From: Bdellovibrio sp. SKB1291214
GTDB taxonomy: Bacteria > Bdellovibrionota > Bdellovibrionia > Bdellovibrionales > Bdellovibrionaceae
NCBI RefSeq assembly: GCF_002209355.2
Contig: NZ_CP106855.1
Coordinates: 1,054,001-1,118,000, forward strand
Length of the DNA stretch: 64,000 nt
Reading direction: 5' to 3'
Below the pieces are notes generated by a model that saw nothing but the letters and a program-made list of their open reading frames with translations, did no database searches and was not told the origin of the DNA. A program made the position numbers and the translations under genes. Shown piece by piece: positions 23,966 to 33,242 of this stretch (the stretch's first letter is position 1; every line of letters starts with the position of its first letter).

Positions 23966-25768
23966 ATGAAAGCAACTCTGCAGAACCTTTTCATCATCGT
24001 TTCTTTCCTAGTCGCAGGTCTTACGTCCTGGGCACAAACTACGGCCTCCGAAAAAGACCCGTTATTAGTCGAGACTCAAGTGCTTCCCTACGAATGGAGT
24101 CCGGGCCAAGGTGGTTCGATCACTTTTAAATTAAAATTGCCTGAAAACTATCATGCGTATGAGGACCAATTTAAAGTCGTTATTTACGAGCCAGATGGAT
24201 TCAAAGTCGCTCCTTTTAAGTTGGAACCAGTCACAAAATGGCATGACAAATTTTCGAAACGTGAACGCACAGGATTAGTCGGCGAAGGAACACTTACCGC
24301 ACACATCGAAGCCCCTACTCGTTTTTTGAAAAAATACGATAAAATGAAATTGGAACTGACTTATCAAGCTTGTTCCGATCAATTCTGTTTATTCCCCACA
24401 ACAAAAACTTTAGAAGTTCCGATTGTTACTCCGATGGTGGAGGGAACGGCCACATTGCAAGGGCCTACAGGCACTGCAGATAAACCCAACGGATTTTTTG
24501 ATAGCGCGAATTTTGCCAAATACTTGGGATCAAGTATGGTGGCTGGTTTGATTTTTGTTTTCCTTGCCGGAATCTTCACCAGCTTTACTCCGTGCATCTT
24601 TCCAATGATCCCCATCACCCTAGCGGTTTTAGGAAATCACTCTGAAGAACGAACTCGCCTGCAAAACTTTTTAACTTCATGTGTGTACGTTTTGGGAATT
24701 GCCACAACCTATTCGCTTTTGGGATTGGTCGCTGCCAGCAGTGGCAACATGTTTGGTGCGTCCTTGGGTAATCCCTACGTGTTGACCGTGGTTTGCGTAA
24801 TCTTCCTAACCATGGCTTTATCCATGTACGGACTTTTTGAACTGCAAGTACCGGCGTTTCTTCGCAATAAAATCGGAAACAAAAAGAACAAACAAACGAT
24901 CTTTGGAATTTACCTCACAGGTTTGTTCGCCGGCATCGTGGCAAGCCCTTGTGTGGGCCCCGTGTTAGTAGCGATCCTGACTTATGTGGCCTCCACCAAG
25001 AACATGCTTTACGGATTCTTATTCTTGTTTTTCTATGCATTGGGACTGGGATTGATCTTTATTGTCTTAGGTCTTTCAAATCAGCTGGTAAAGTCATTGC
25101 CACGGTCCGGCCCATGGATGGTTTGGTTTAAATTCATCCTGGGGACATTGATGCTGTCAGCGTTCTATTATTATTTAGAACTTTTACTGCCGGTGCGTTG
25201 GTTTGATGGATCTCTGGGTATCGGCTTAGTTATCATTGCAAGTATTTACGGCGCCTTCTTGCCCGCTAAGGGCGGCGGTCCTCGTAAGCACATGCAAAAA
25301 GGAATCATGCAGGCTGTGTTGATCGTAGGTATCGGCTACGTTGTCCTTTCTGTATTTGACCTGCGTCCTTATATCCGCGGTCGTGTAATGGCTGATAACT
25401 CTATAAACCAAATTCAAATGTTAGACTGGAAGCCCTATTCTGCTGCTGCCATTGCTCAAGCGGCGAAAGAGGGCCGTCCTGTTATGATCGATTTCTGGGC
25501 GGAGTGGTGTGCTGCTTGTCACGAGCTTGAAGAAAATACTTTCACAGACCCCCGCGTGCGCGCGATGGCTGCGAATTTTACATTGCTAAAGTTTGATGCC
25601 ACGAAAGAATCACCAGAGCTGAAAGAACTTAAAAAGAAATACAACATCCAAGGATTGCCGACGGTGATTTTTTATAATCCAAAAGGTGTATGGATCGATG
25701 GCTTGACGCTGACACAGTTTGAAAAAGCCGACAAATTCCTACAGCGCCTCGAAAAAGCCGCTCAATAA
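23966..25768 (+). CDS. dsbD: Thiol:disulfide interchange protein DsbD
   Basis: DsbD passes electrons from cytoplasmic thioredoxin across the inner membrane to periplasmic reductases. The 600-residue layout is complete: signal peptide, an N-terminal domain with the Cys pair in CSDQFC (about 137-142), eight hydrophobic segments with TPCIFPMIPITL and SPCVGPVLVAIL carrying the membrane cysteines, and a C-terminal thioredoxin-like domain with WAEWCAACHELE (CAAC). Upstream is GGAGAGGGAATAAG. It is divergent from motA with 103 bases between starts. A periplasmic reduction system fits the many exported cysteine-rich proteins here. Confidence 0.95.
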   Translation: MKATLQNLFIIVSFLVAGLTSWAQTTASEKDPLLVETQVLPYEWSPGQGGSITFKLKLPENYHAYEDQFKVVIYEPDGFKVAPFKLEPVTKWHDKFSKRERTGLVGEGTLTAHIEAPTRFLKKYDKMKLELTYQACSDQFCLFPTTKTLEVPIVTPMVEGTATLQGPTGTADKPNGFFDSANFAKYLGSSMVAGLIFVFLAGIFTSFTPCIFPMIPITLAVLGNHSEERTRLQNFLTSCVYVLGIATTYSLLGLVAASSGNMFGASLGNPYVLTVVCVIFLTMALSMYGLFELQVPAFLRNKIGNKKNKQTIFGIYLTGLFAGIVASPCVGPVLVAILTYVASTKNMLYGFLFLFFYALGLGLIFIVLGLSNQLVKSLPRSGPWMVWFKFILGTLMLSAFYYYLELLLPVRWFDGSLGIGLVIIASIYGAFLPAKGGGPRKHMQKGIMQAVLIVGIGYVVLSVFDLRPYIRGRVMADNSINQIQMLDWKPYSAAAIAQAAKEGRPVMIDFWAEWCAACHELEENTFTDPRVRAMAANFTLLKFDATKESPELKELKKKYNIQGLPTVIFYNPKGVWIDGLTLTQFEKADKFLQRLEKAAQ

Positions 25769-25776
25769 AACAAACC

Positions 25777-25806
25777 GGCACGTGGTTAACGTACTCACCA
25801 CGCGCC
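25777..25806. terminator. Probable bidirectional terminator between dsbD and the PhoD-like gene
   Basis: GGCACGTGGT pairs with ACCACGCGCC (one mismatch) around a ten-base loop. T-rich flanks on the minus side (TTTGTTTTATT) and CTTTGAG on the plus side are imperfect. Confidence 0.5.
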
Positions 25807-25813
25807 CTTTGAG

Positions 25814-27160
25814 TCAGACGGTCAATTGGCAGGAGAAATTCACGACGTTCCTAGCCGAACAGCTGTAAACGTTGGCCGAAAAGGTTCCTGCCCGATGAAA
25901 AGAATCCACCAAGATATAGTTTTGATTCGTCGTGCACATCATACGACGATCATGATTAGAAATTTTATCCAGGCCAGGGAAGCACTTGCTGTGCAATCCA
26001 CTCGAAGTGATTTCATAGGTTTGATATCCCAACATCGCTCTTTCGATTTTAGAGACCTCGCTAAAATGCACATCCCCCGAGGCAAAAATCACTTTACGCG
26101 GAATTTTTCTTAAAGCATTGGTAAAACCATTGAACTGCCCCGTATGCTTTGACATCGATTCCTTATAGATCATTTTAGGAAAAATTTGGCTGCCATTCAT
26201 AAGCCAAGTTGTGCCTTCAAAGCTTTGGATCATTTGCAGGGCCCACTCTTCTTGTTCTTGCCCCCAGTGTGCATAACGAGCCGTGGAGTTTTTGCCCAAT
26301 CGCCAGCTGCGGTCGTCCATTAATAGAAACTGATGCTGACCTGCGCGCAGTACAGAACTTACGCCGGGACCTTGTGCGAAGCCTTCGGTATAACCATCGC
26401 CTTGGGCAAAAAATGAAAGGAAATTTGTCTGTGATTCGCGTATAAGATTCCAGCTTGTGGTATCGGCATCGTCAGAACCAAAATCATGATCATCCCAGGT
26501 CGCTAATACTGGGATCAAACGCTTTGAATAATAAATTTCCAAGGTGCGGCGAGCTTGTGTGAATCGCGTCCATAGTCTTCGCACATCTCCTGCCGGAAAA
26601 GCACACTCCCCTTGGTCGCAATAGGCAGAGTCACCGATAAAGAAAATCACATCGGGATTTTGCCCAATCATGTTTTGCCAGATCTTAGGTTCGTGACGGG
26701 AATCATCCATGCAGGAGCAAATCGCGTAGCGCAAGGTTTGCTTATTTAAATCAAGCATTCCAAACTCACGGCGCTCGATCACCGCATCTCCTGCCCCTAA
26801 AAGATCCAGATAAAATGTTTCACCTAAGCTCAAACCTGCAAAATAAACCTTGGTGATTTGATGATCACTAAAAGACTGAGTAAGGACTTCAATTTTTTCG
26901 GGTTGCCACACTTGGCCGGCAGAATTACGAACCACGACATTAAATTTGGTTTTCACGTTGTGCAGAATAGAAAACTGGGTACGACTTGCATCCGTCGCTC
27001 CCTGCAGGATGGACGGAGTTTCCCTTTGAACTTTTTGAAAAGGCAAACCGTCGGCACTACGGTCATCCTTTTCCGTAGCTGCAAACGCAGGAACTCCCGC
27101 TGCAGAAACAATAGCATGCGCCAGCCCCAACTTTAAAAAGTCGCGACGAAGAAACTCCAT
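25814..27160 (-). CDS. PhoD-like metallophosphatase (Tat-exported)
   Basis: This 448-residue protein begins with a twin-arginine signal (RRDFLKLGLAHA, cleavage near AFAAT). The core matches the alkaline phosphatase D superfamily: FAICSC-like YAICSCMDDS, FFIGDSAYCD, ATWDDHDFGSDDADTTS, and VIFASGDVHFSEV, where the Asp/His/Asn residues would hold Fe/Ca. PhoD is a phosphodiesterase/phosphatase used for phosphate scavenging, including of teichoic or other esters. GGAGGCTAT precedes the ATG. Tat export of a metal enzyme fits that family. The substrate is unknown. Confidence 0.88.
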   Translation of the reverse strand: MEFLRRDFLKLGLAHAIVSAAGVPAFAATEKDDRSADGLPFQKVQRETPSILQGATDASRTQFSILHNVKTKFNVVVRNSAGQVWQPEKIEVLTQSFSDHQITKVYFAGLSLGETFYLDLLGAGDAVIERREFGMLDLNKQTLRYAICSCMDDSRHEPKIWQNMIGQNPDVIFFIGDSAYCDQGECAFPAGDVRRLWTRFTQARRTLEIYYSKRLIPVLATWDDHDFGSDDADTTSWNLIRESQTNFLSFFAQGDGYTEGFAQGPGVSSVLRAGQHQFLLMDDRSWRLGKNSTARYAHWGQEQEEWALQMIQSFEGTTWLMNGSQIFPKMIYKESMSKHTGQFNGFTNALRKIPRKVIFASGDVHFSEVSKIERAMLGYQTYEITSSGLHSKCFPGLDKISNHDRRMMCTTNQNYILVDSFHRAGTFSANVYSCSARNVVNFSCQLTV

Positions 27161-27259
27161 ATAGCCTCCATGACATATGACAGATCTTGTGTGTCCTTAA
27201 ATTTCAGCAGGCGTTAAAGGCAAATACAAGATTTCATTCGTCATGAATATGTTAGGAAC

Positions 27260-28039
27260 CTATTTGAATTCTGTTTTGGCTGCAGGACCCATCTTTGAAA
27301 TAGTCTCGTTGATCTTCATCATCACGTCGCTAGGAACTTTTTTACTGCATATGATATGACGGGGACTGGACGGAGTAACATCTTGCGGATGAATCACCAC
27401 AAAATCCGTGGCCGCCCACTTAAAACGTCGCAAAAGATATTCAAATTCCCAACTGGAAACGAAGGTATAGTCGGCTCTGCCTGTTCTGATCATCTCAAAC
27501 ATCTGTGGCGTTATCTCGGCATTGTCGATGTATATTATATTCGTTTTAAATCTTCTTATCATCGCGTCCACTTCTTTGCCGAAGGAATAGTTTTTGCGAT
27601 TCACGATTGTCAAATTTTGATTTCTAAGAACGTCTTTAGCATCGATTATCGTTTTATCGACTTTACCTTTGCGACCTACGATCAACCACGCGCCATCGTC
27701 ACAAATAGGCAGGGAGTACTGATACAGATTTTCCCGCTCAGGAATACGCAGCCATCCGACAGAACAATCATAGTGATCACCGGTTTTTAATAAAGCGAGC
27801 TGCCGGTAGGGAGGGTTTTCGACCAGGGTAAACGGAATCCCTGCGGCTTCAAGAACTCGCGTGGCTGCGCTTCCACACACTCCGCCAAGCTTACCACTTT
27901 CCAGCTCTAAAAAAGGCGGACGCGCCTGATAGCGCAGTTGGATAACAACTGAATTATCATCAGCGACGGACGTACTTTTTAGAAGCAAAGAAGCTATCGC
28001 TATCATTACAAATAAAAAAATCCAAACCAGTTTCTTCAT
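27260..28039 (-). CDS. Periplasmic solute-binding protein (SBP family 3)
   Basis: This 259-residue protein has a signal/anchor (residues 1-22). The type-3 amino-acid-binding fold is seen as LRYQARPPFLELESGKLGGVCGSAATRVLEAAG and DCSVGWLRIPERENLYQYSLPI, with a later TGRADYTFV. No permease or ATPase gene is next to it, and sole periplasmic members in bdellovibrios often serve other roles such as sensing, so transport is not assured. The neighbouring PhoD-like gene runs the same way 99 bases downstream. The SD is weak. The ligand cannot be told. Confidence 0.75.
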   Translation of the reverse strand: MKKLVWIFLFVMIAIASLLLKSTSVADDNSVVIQLRYQARPPFLELESGKLGGVCGSAATRVLEAAGIPFTLVENPPYRQLALLKTGDHYDCSVGWLRIPERENLYQYSLPICDDGAWLIVGRKGKVDKTIIDAKDVLRNQNLTIVNRKNYSFGKEVDAMIRRFKTNIIYIDNAEITPQMFEMIRTGRADYTFVSSWEFEYLLRRFKWAATDFVVIHPQDVTPSSPRHIICSKKVPSDVMMKINETISKMGPAAKTEFK

Positions 28040-28103
28040 CTGGTTCTGATTTTAAATCGGCGCTTGTTGAGTTAACAACCTGGCCTGTCGTTAATCATTG
28101 GGG

Positions 28104-31100
28104 CTAGTTTGTTAATCCAAATATCGATCTTGGTAAAGTGATCGAGTTCGCGACACCTAACATTCGATCCGTGCGATTTCCCCAACAATAAAGTTTTTCG
28201 TTTGCAATCGCACACGTATTCAATGCCCCAGCTGAAACATCCTGAACACCTGAAGCAATAGGACTGATCATAGAGCTGAAATCGCGCTGCGTGGTCGTGC
28301 CGTCGCCCAGGCGACCATTCACGTTAGCTCCCCAACAGAAAAGTTGCTTAGCCGCTCCTTGAATTACGCACATATGTACATTGCCAATGCTGACTTTCTC
28401 TATCTCCGTCATTGTTGGAGAGCTTGGAGGACTTGTGCTTGAAGTTCCCATATTACTTGCCGTATTTCCCCAACAAAACATTTCTTTATCTTTGTTGATT
28501 GCGCACACTCGCGAAGCGGTTCCACCATCTTGGCCAATGGCAACTGAAGCGATATTCGTCAATATCGGGGTCGTGGGAATGGTCGTACGATTCGTTGTAT
28601 CCCCCAGGCCTAATGCTCCCATTGTGTTTCGACCCCAACAGAAAAGTTCATCGCTTGTAGTAATAAAACATGTGCTGCCGGCTTGAGTGACGACATCGCG
28701 TACTCCGTTCGCTTTAACCTGAACCGGTGTCGACGTGACGTTGCCACTTGGATTAACCTGCTTATAAGTATTCAGCCCCCAACACCATAACGAACCGTCA
28801 GCTTTAACTACACAGCCGTTGTCTTCATCAAGGCTGATTTTAATTACATCCTTTGCAAACAGCACCTTGGGAGTATTCCAAGTCGCCGATGCTCCTAATC
28901 CGATTCCAGACATGATATTGGTTCCCCAACAACGAACCTCTCCATAAGTAGATAATGAACAAGTTGTGTTTCTTGCTGTCGCCACGACGGCCTGGTTTCT
29001 TGAAAGAGCTTCAGTCGGCACCACGCGGGCGATGTTGGTGCGATCCCCGATCTGACCGACAACGTTTCTGCCCCAACATTGTGTTGCGCCGGCTTTGGTG
29101 ACTAAACATGCATGTTGATCTAAGCTATTAGGAGCTAACGCTACCTGAGAAACACCATCTTGCACGAACAGAGGAGTCATTTGCGCCTCTGCTTCCATAG
29201 CAATGCCCCAGCACTCAACGGAACCCGATTCCATAAGGACGCAAGCGGATTTAGAGGTGTAATCCATTGGCAACAACTTCGCCGCACCACTTGGAATAAA
29301 CATAGCTATCCCCGGCCCAGCCCCCGTGCCTTCGGTCGCAGGCAAACTTGTTTTGTTACCCCAACACCATACACTCTTGTCAGCGCTTTTCAGACCACAG
29401 GTATAATCATCGTAAACCGCAATGTCCTTATAATCGGTTGAAATCAGGGTAGGAACCGTTAGCAGAGTTGAGCTATTCGCGGGGTCCAACTGGCGATAAT
29501 AGTTGTCACCCCAACAATGTGTTTCAATCGTACCGGCATTATTTTTTTGCACACAGATGCGACCACTGAAATAAGTAGCTGATGCATTGATAACATTGGT
29601 TTCAACGGGAGAAGCCGGGAATGTGAGTTGTTGAGTAACGTTACCCATGGGTTTGCCAATTGCATTTAATTGTCCCCAACAATAAAAATCCTTGTTGATC
29701 TTCGTTGCGCAAATCACGACACTGCCACGATTTCTAAGCCAGAAGTTGGAGATATCTGTCGCAATTTTCACGCGAGATGCGTAGGCCAATGTGACACTCG
29801 TCGTTCCTGTTCCGAAAGAGCCAGAATAATCCCGTCCCCAGGCGTAGAGTTCATTTAAGTCATTCAGCATGTATATCGCTGTCGCCGTCATTTTAACTTT
29901 TGCAGCGCCGGAGCTGACAACTTTTTTAGGTGTGCGGATGTATGCGCCTGCCGAACCATTGATGAAACCATCGTTATCGTACCCCCAACACCACAATTCT
30001 TTTGAGGTATTGACGGCACAGACTGCGAAACCACCGCCCAGACTAAAGTTTTCTACATTTGATAGCGTGGGCGTTGTGGGAGGCAAAGTCGTGTTCACGC
30101 TAGTGCCATCGCCTAACTGACCACGATCGTTGGCTCCCCAACATTTCAATTCTTTATTTTCGAACAAGGCACACCAAACCCCGTCGCCTGCCTGGAAGTC
30201 CACCACTTTTGGGACGACAGCCCCATCGTCGTCGTTAATATGGATCTCATGGAACGATCGTACACCGCCTGATCCCAGTGAGTTTTTCGTCAGAACCAAG
30301 CGAATACGCTTTTCCGCCTCTGCCACCGAATCATTCAAAATTTTCACATGAATGGTTTTGGATTGTTCTCCGATGGCGAACTGAACCTCAGGTGTCATCA
30401 ATGTGAAATCCGTATCTCCAGCTTCTCCCGAAGTCTGAACGGAAACCTTAAACGGAATTGGTGCCGGTGCACTTAATTGAACAGGAATGTAGATATCCCC
30501 TGCAGATTCGCTGACCATTTCGGAGCTGCTTAAAAACTCTGCCGTCAATGCTGATGTATATGTCAGTACACCCGTCGTATCTTTGACTGGTAAAGTGGTT
30601 ACGGCCACTTCATTAGCTGGATTTAGAATCGTCGCACCTGTCATTGTAATCGATGTGGGCAATTCGATTCCGTTCGTATCATCGTCACCAATAATAATTT
30701 CGTACCGAAACAACAACTCTGAGGGAGAGACCTGTGCGATGTAATTCGCGACCCGGTTGTTAGATCCCACCCGCACTGTGATAGACGGAGTTCCGGTTAC
30801 AGTTATCGGTTGATCGTACTTAACAACAACCTCAAGTCCGGTACCATCCAAATAAACATCAGTATCCGGGGTTTTGAATTCTTTCACTTCAGGAATCGTG
30901 CGCACCAATATTGGAGTTGTCGACGCCAGAGAATTCGTAGCCCCCGGAGTTGGCAATCTCGTTAAGTTTGCGACTTCATCCAAGGTTCCAGTCGCACCAT
31001 TACTTGGAGTGATCGTACCGCCGTTAAGATCCAAAGCAGTCACACTGGTATAATCAAGCGTTGATGTTGAATCCCCCGCAACCACCGCGTATTCAAAAAC

Positions 31101-31430
31101 CAAGGTACTTGTGCCCGAACCCGAAACGTAATTGGCTTTGCGTTTTACGGTGCCGGTTTCCAGTTCAATTGTCGGAGTGCCGGTGACATCGACAGCTCCT
31201 GAAAAATGCACAGATATGGGAACCACTTGGGCCGTCGTAAAACGTGGAAGAGCAAATGCGCCGACGCCCGAAGCATTCGTGACATCAGCATCGACCGATA
31301 CGACTTTTGGATAAGCTGCGATGGAAGGTAGGTCTGACAAACGTGTGCCTAAAATACGGGCATCCAGCTGACCGCAACCGGTGAGCGCAAAGGTACCTAA
31401 TATTAGAGTGAACACAAACGTTCTAAACAC
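28104..31430 (-). CDS. Giant surface lipoprotein with Calx-beta domain and 14 RCC1-type repeats
   Basis: This is a lipoprotein of about 1100 residues with lipobox LTGC. Order: two Ig-like repeats (about 40-180 and 180-300, each with a TGTPxI core), a Calx-beta-like domain (about 300-403, VSVQTSGEAGDTDFT), then RCC1-like repeats to the C-terminus. I count 14 repeats around the word CWG, each with a Cys about 10-15 residues before it (as CALFENKELKCWG). Only repeat 3 lacks both Cys (it has AWG). Two seven-bladed propellers would use 14. GTG at 31430 is the best start after GGAGTG. It is probably a surface adhesion or recognition protein; target unknown. Confidence 0.85.
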   Translation of the reverse strand: MFRTFVFTLILGTFALTGCGQLDARILGTRLSDLPSIAAYPKVVSVDADVTNASGVGAFALPRFTTAQVVPISVHFSGAVDVTGTPTIELETGTVKRKANYVSGSGTSTLVFEYAVVAGDSTSTLDYTSVTALDLNGGTITPSNGATGTLDEVANLTRLPTPGATNSLASTTPILVRTIPEVKEFKTPDTDVYLDGTGLEVVVKYDQPITVTGTPSITVRVGSNNRVANYIAQVSPSELLFRYEIIIGDDDTNGIELPTSITMTGATILNPANEVAVTTLPVKDTTGVLTYTSALTAEFLSSSEMVSESAGDIYIPVQLSAPAPIPFKVSVQTSGEAGDTDFTLMTPEVQFAIGEQSKTIHVKILNDSVAEAEKRIRLVLTKNSLGSGGVRSFHEIHINDDDGAVVPKVVDFQAGDGVWCALFENKELKCWGANDRGQLGDGTSVNTTLPPTTPTLSNVENFSLGGGFAVCAVNTSKELWCWGYDNDGFINGSAGAYIRTPKKVVSSGAAKVKMTATAIYMLNDLNELYAWGRDYSGSFGTGTTSVTLAYASRVKIATDISNFWLRNRGSVVICATKINKDFYCWGQLNAIGKPMGNVTQQLTFPASPVETNVINASATYFSGRICVQKNNAGTIETHCWGDNYYRQLDPANSSTLLTVPTLISTDYKDIAVYDDYTCGLKSADKSVWCWGNKTSLPATEGTGAGPGIAMFIPSGAAKLLPMDYTSKSACVLMESGSVECWGIAMEAEAQMTPLFVQDGVSQVALAPNSLDQHACLVTKAGATQCWGRNVVGQIGDRTNIARVVPTEALSRNQAVVATARNTTCSLSTYGEVRCWGTNIMSGIGLGASATWNTPKVLFAKDVIKISLDEDNGCVVKADGSLWCWGLNTYKQVNPSGNVTSTPVQVKANGVRDVVTQAGSTCFITTSDELFCWGRNTMGALGLGDTTNRTTIPTTPILTNIASVAIGQDGGTASRVCAINKDKEMFCWGNTASNMGTSSTSPPSSPTMTEIEKVSIGNVHMCVIQGAAKQLFCWGANVNGRLGDGTTTQRDFSSMISPIASGVQDVSAGALNTCAIANEKLYCWGNRTDRMLGVANSITLPRSIFGLTN

Positions 31431-31548
31431 CAAACACTCCAGATATTTGAATAACTATCTAGAGTATTTATCGGCTTATGAAACAGATGACTACAGGGCC
31501 CACGGATGGATTAACGTTGAATTCTATATACACGTTTAAGTTTGATAC

Positions 31549-31579
31549 AAAAAAGAGGAGAAAGTCCGACTTTCCCCTC
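31549..31579 (-). terminator. Intrinsic terminator of the coiled-coil gene at 31598
   Basis: On the minus strand GAGGGGAAAGTC pairs with GACTTTCTCCTC (one mismatch), followed by six T residues. It lies 19 bases after the stop codon. Confidence 0.8.
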
Positions 31580-31597
31580 CAAACTTTGTCTGATTTT

Positions 31598-32101
31598 TTA
31601 CATGCGCTTCAAGCGCGCGATTTCCATTTTTGCTTCGTTCAAAGCTGTTTGGCAGGAAATCATTTGAGCTTCTTTTTCAGCCAACAATTTTTGCAAGTGA
31701 TTCATGCGCACTTCAAAACTTTTGATGATGTTATTGTGGCGATCCACCATTTCTTGAACTTTCAGGTCCAAGCTTTTGCGTTCGTTCACGCGCTGAGAAA
31801 GCTGTGTGATTTTTTGGCCAGCTTCTGTGGCTAATCCATTATGGCTTTGCTCCAAACGAGTCAAATGAGCTTGGTTGCGTTCAAACTTAACGTTCGAACT
31901 TTTGATAAGCTCGTTCACAGTTCCCACAATCTTGTTCATTTGATCGGCTAAAGCCTGATTTTGAGCTTTCAACTCAAAAATCTGACGATCGGTATTTAAA
32001 TAGTTCGCACTTGTAGAACCCATTGGGGACGCAGTTTCCAGGCCGGAGCTCTTGCTGATTTTCTTTTCACCAAATAATTCTGGATTTAATTCTTTATGCA
32101 T
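31598..32101 (-). CDS. Coiled-coil protein, function unknown
   Basis: This 167-residue protein has no signal peptide. Residues from about 40 to the end form a long coiled coil with Leu/Ile/Val at a and d positions and Gln/Lys/Glu between, ending EAQMISCQTALNEAKMEIARLKRM. I start it at 32101 (MHKELNPELFGEKK) after GGAGGG; a longer reading to 32194 overlaps the divergent gene's start. It could be structural or an adaptor. A strong terminator closes it. It shares an upstream region of 91 bases with the divergent gene at 32193. Confidence 0.65.
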   Translation of the reverse strand: MHKELNPELFGEKKISKSSGLETASPMGSTSANYLNTDRQIFELKAQNQALADQMNKIVGTVNELIKSSNVKFERNQAHLTRLEQSHNGLATEAGQKITQLSQRVNERKSLDLKVQEMVDRHNNIIKSFEVRMNHLQKLLAEKEAQMISCQTALNEAKMEIARLKRM

Positions 32102-32192
32102 AAGCCGACCCTCCCGTGGGTACTGATGTGACGCTCTTAGAAACATCATATTTTCTCTGGACAGAAATTTCAAATGTTCATACGTTAGGGCC

Positions 32193-33242
32193 ATGTTAAA
32201 AGTCGGCCAGCTGCTGAAATTCGTCTCTGATTTAAATCCTCAAAATACGCCTACGCGTCTTTCGTTTTTCAATTTCCTTCGAGGATTTGCACATCCTGAC
32301 GACACTTTAACGCCTGAGTTGATTGAAATGTTCTTCAATTATTGCATGGATTACCCGCACTGGGCTTCCAATAAGCAGCAAATCGGCCATGAAGTGCAGT
32401 TTCTGTTGGATAATTTCAATAGCTTCTATCAGCAAAAATTTGATTTAAGCCCGATCCGCTTCCCGCAAAATATGCAGATCATTGAACTTGAGCATTTTGC
32501 CGATCTGATTGACGCGGTGAGTTCATACATTAAGTCTCAATGCGAGGAAGGTGATAAATTCCGTATCCTTCCCGATCAAAACAAACGGGTTGTGGCTATC
32601 GTCTTGCGTGCCGATAAATCTTTAGAAGTTCGTACGTTCGATCGCAAATTCACGATTCGCAACGGCACTTTGGAACCGCTTCGCAAGGACTTGGTTCTTT
32701 ACTACAATCCAGAGTTGGAACTAAGCAGTCACCACGATCATAAAATCGAAGTGGCTCCCTACATCACAGCCCAATTCCGCGTGAGCAAAGACAAAGTTTC
32801 TGGCGTCTTAATGCGTGGATATGTTTTCCAAAAGCTTTTGGAAGTAAAAAACGAGCCGTTGCAGGATCAAACCCGCATTCTATACCCTATCAAGCGTCTT
32901 GAGCAGTTCTTCATCGACCGCCGTACCGATCCTTACTATCAGGATTTGATCAGCCAGCTCGAAAGAACATGTAATTTGGTTCAACAGGGCGACTCTGAGG
33001 CTTCAAAATGGTCTTCGGTTGTCCTTGGGAAAGCCGATACAGCCTTGGAAAACGTATTTTTAGGGGATAAATTACTCACTTTATTGGCCCGTGACCTCCG
33101 TCACGCCCTAATGGAGGCCAATCGTAAGAATAACTCCTCATCCGCGCTCAGCAGTGATATATTGATCACTCAACAATTACCTGAGGCTGATGAAGAATGT
33201 CTGAAGATAACACCTCTCAAAGAGTTAGACTTAATAAACTAA
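32193..33242 (+). CDS. Conserved-looking cytoplasmic protein, function unknown
   Basis: This 349-residue protein has no signal peptide or membrane segment. The N-terminal 120 residues are aromatic- and Asp-rich (YCMDYPHWASNKQQIG), and the middle is rich in beta-like strands (LVLYYNPELELSSHHDHKIEVAPYITAQFRV). The C-terminal part is helical and acidic. AGGG precedes the ATG. The 3' end overlaps the rRNA pseudouridine synthase gene by 46 bases in another frame, so the two are translationally linked. I do not recognise a family. Confidence 0.6.
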   Translation: MLKVGQLLKFVSDLNPQNTPTRLSFFNFLRGFAHPDDTLTPELIEMFFNYCMDYPHWASNKQQIGHEVQFLLDNFNSFYQQKFDLSPIRFPQNMQIIELEHFADLIDAVSSYIKSQCEEGDKFRILPDQNKRVVAIVLRADKSLEVRTFDRKFTIRNGTLEPLRKDLVLYYNPELELSSHHDHKIEVAPYITAQFRVSKDKVSGVLMRGYVFQKLLEVKNEPLQDQTRILYPIKRLEQFFIDRRTDPYYQDLISQLERTCNLVQQGDSEASKWSSVVLGKADTALENVFLGDKLLTLLARDLRHALMEANRKNNSSSALSSDILITQQLPEADEECLKITPLKELDLIN

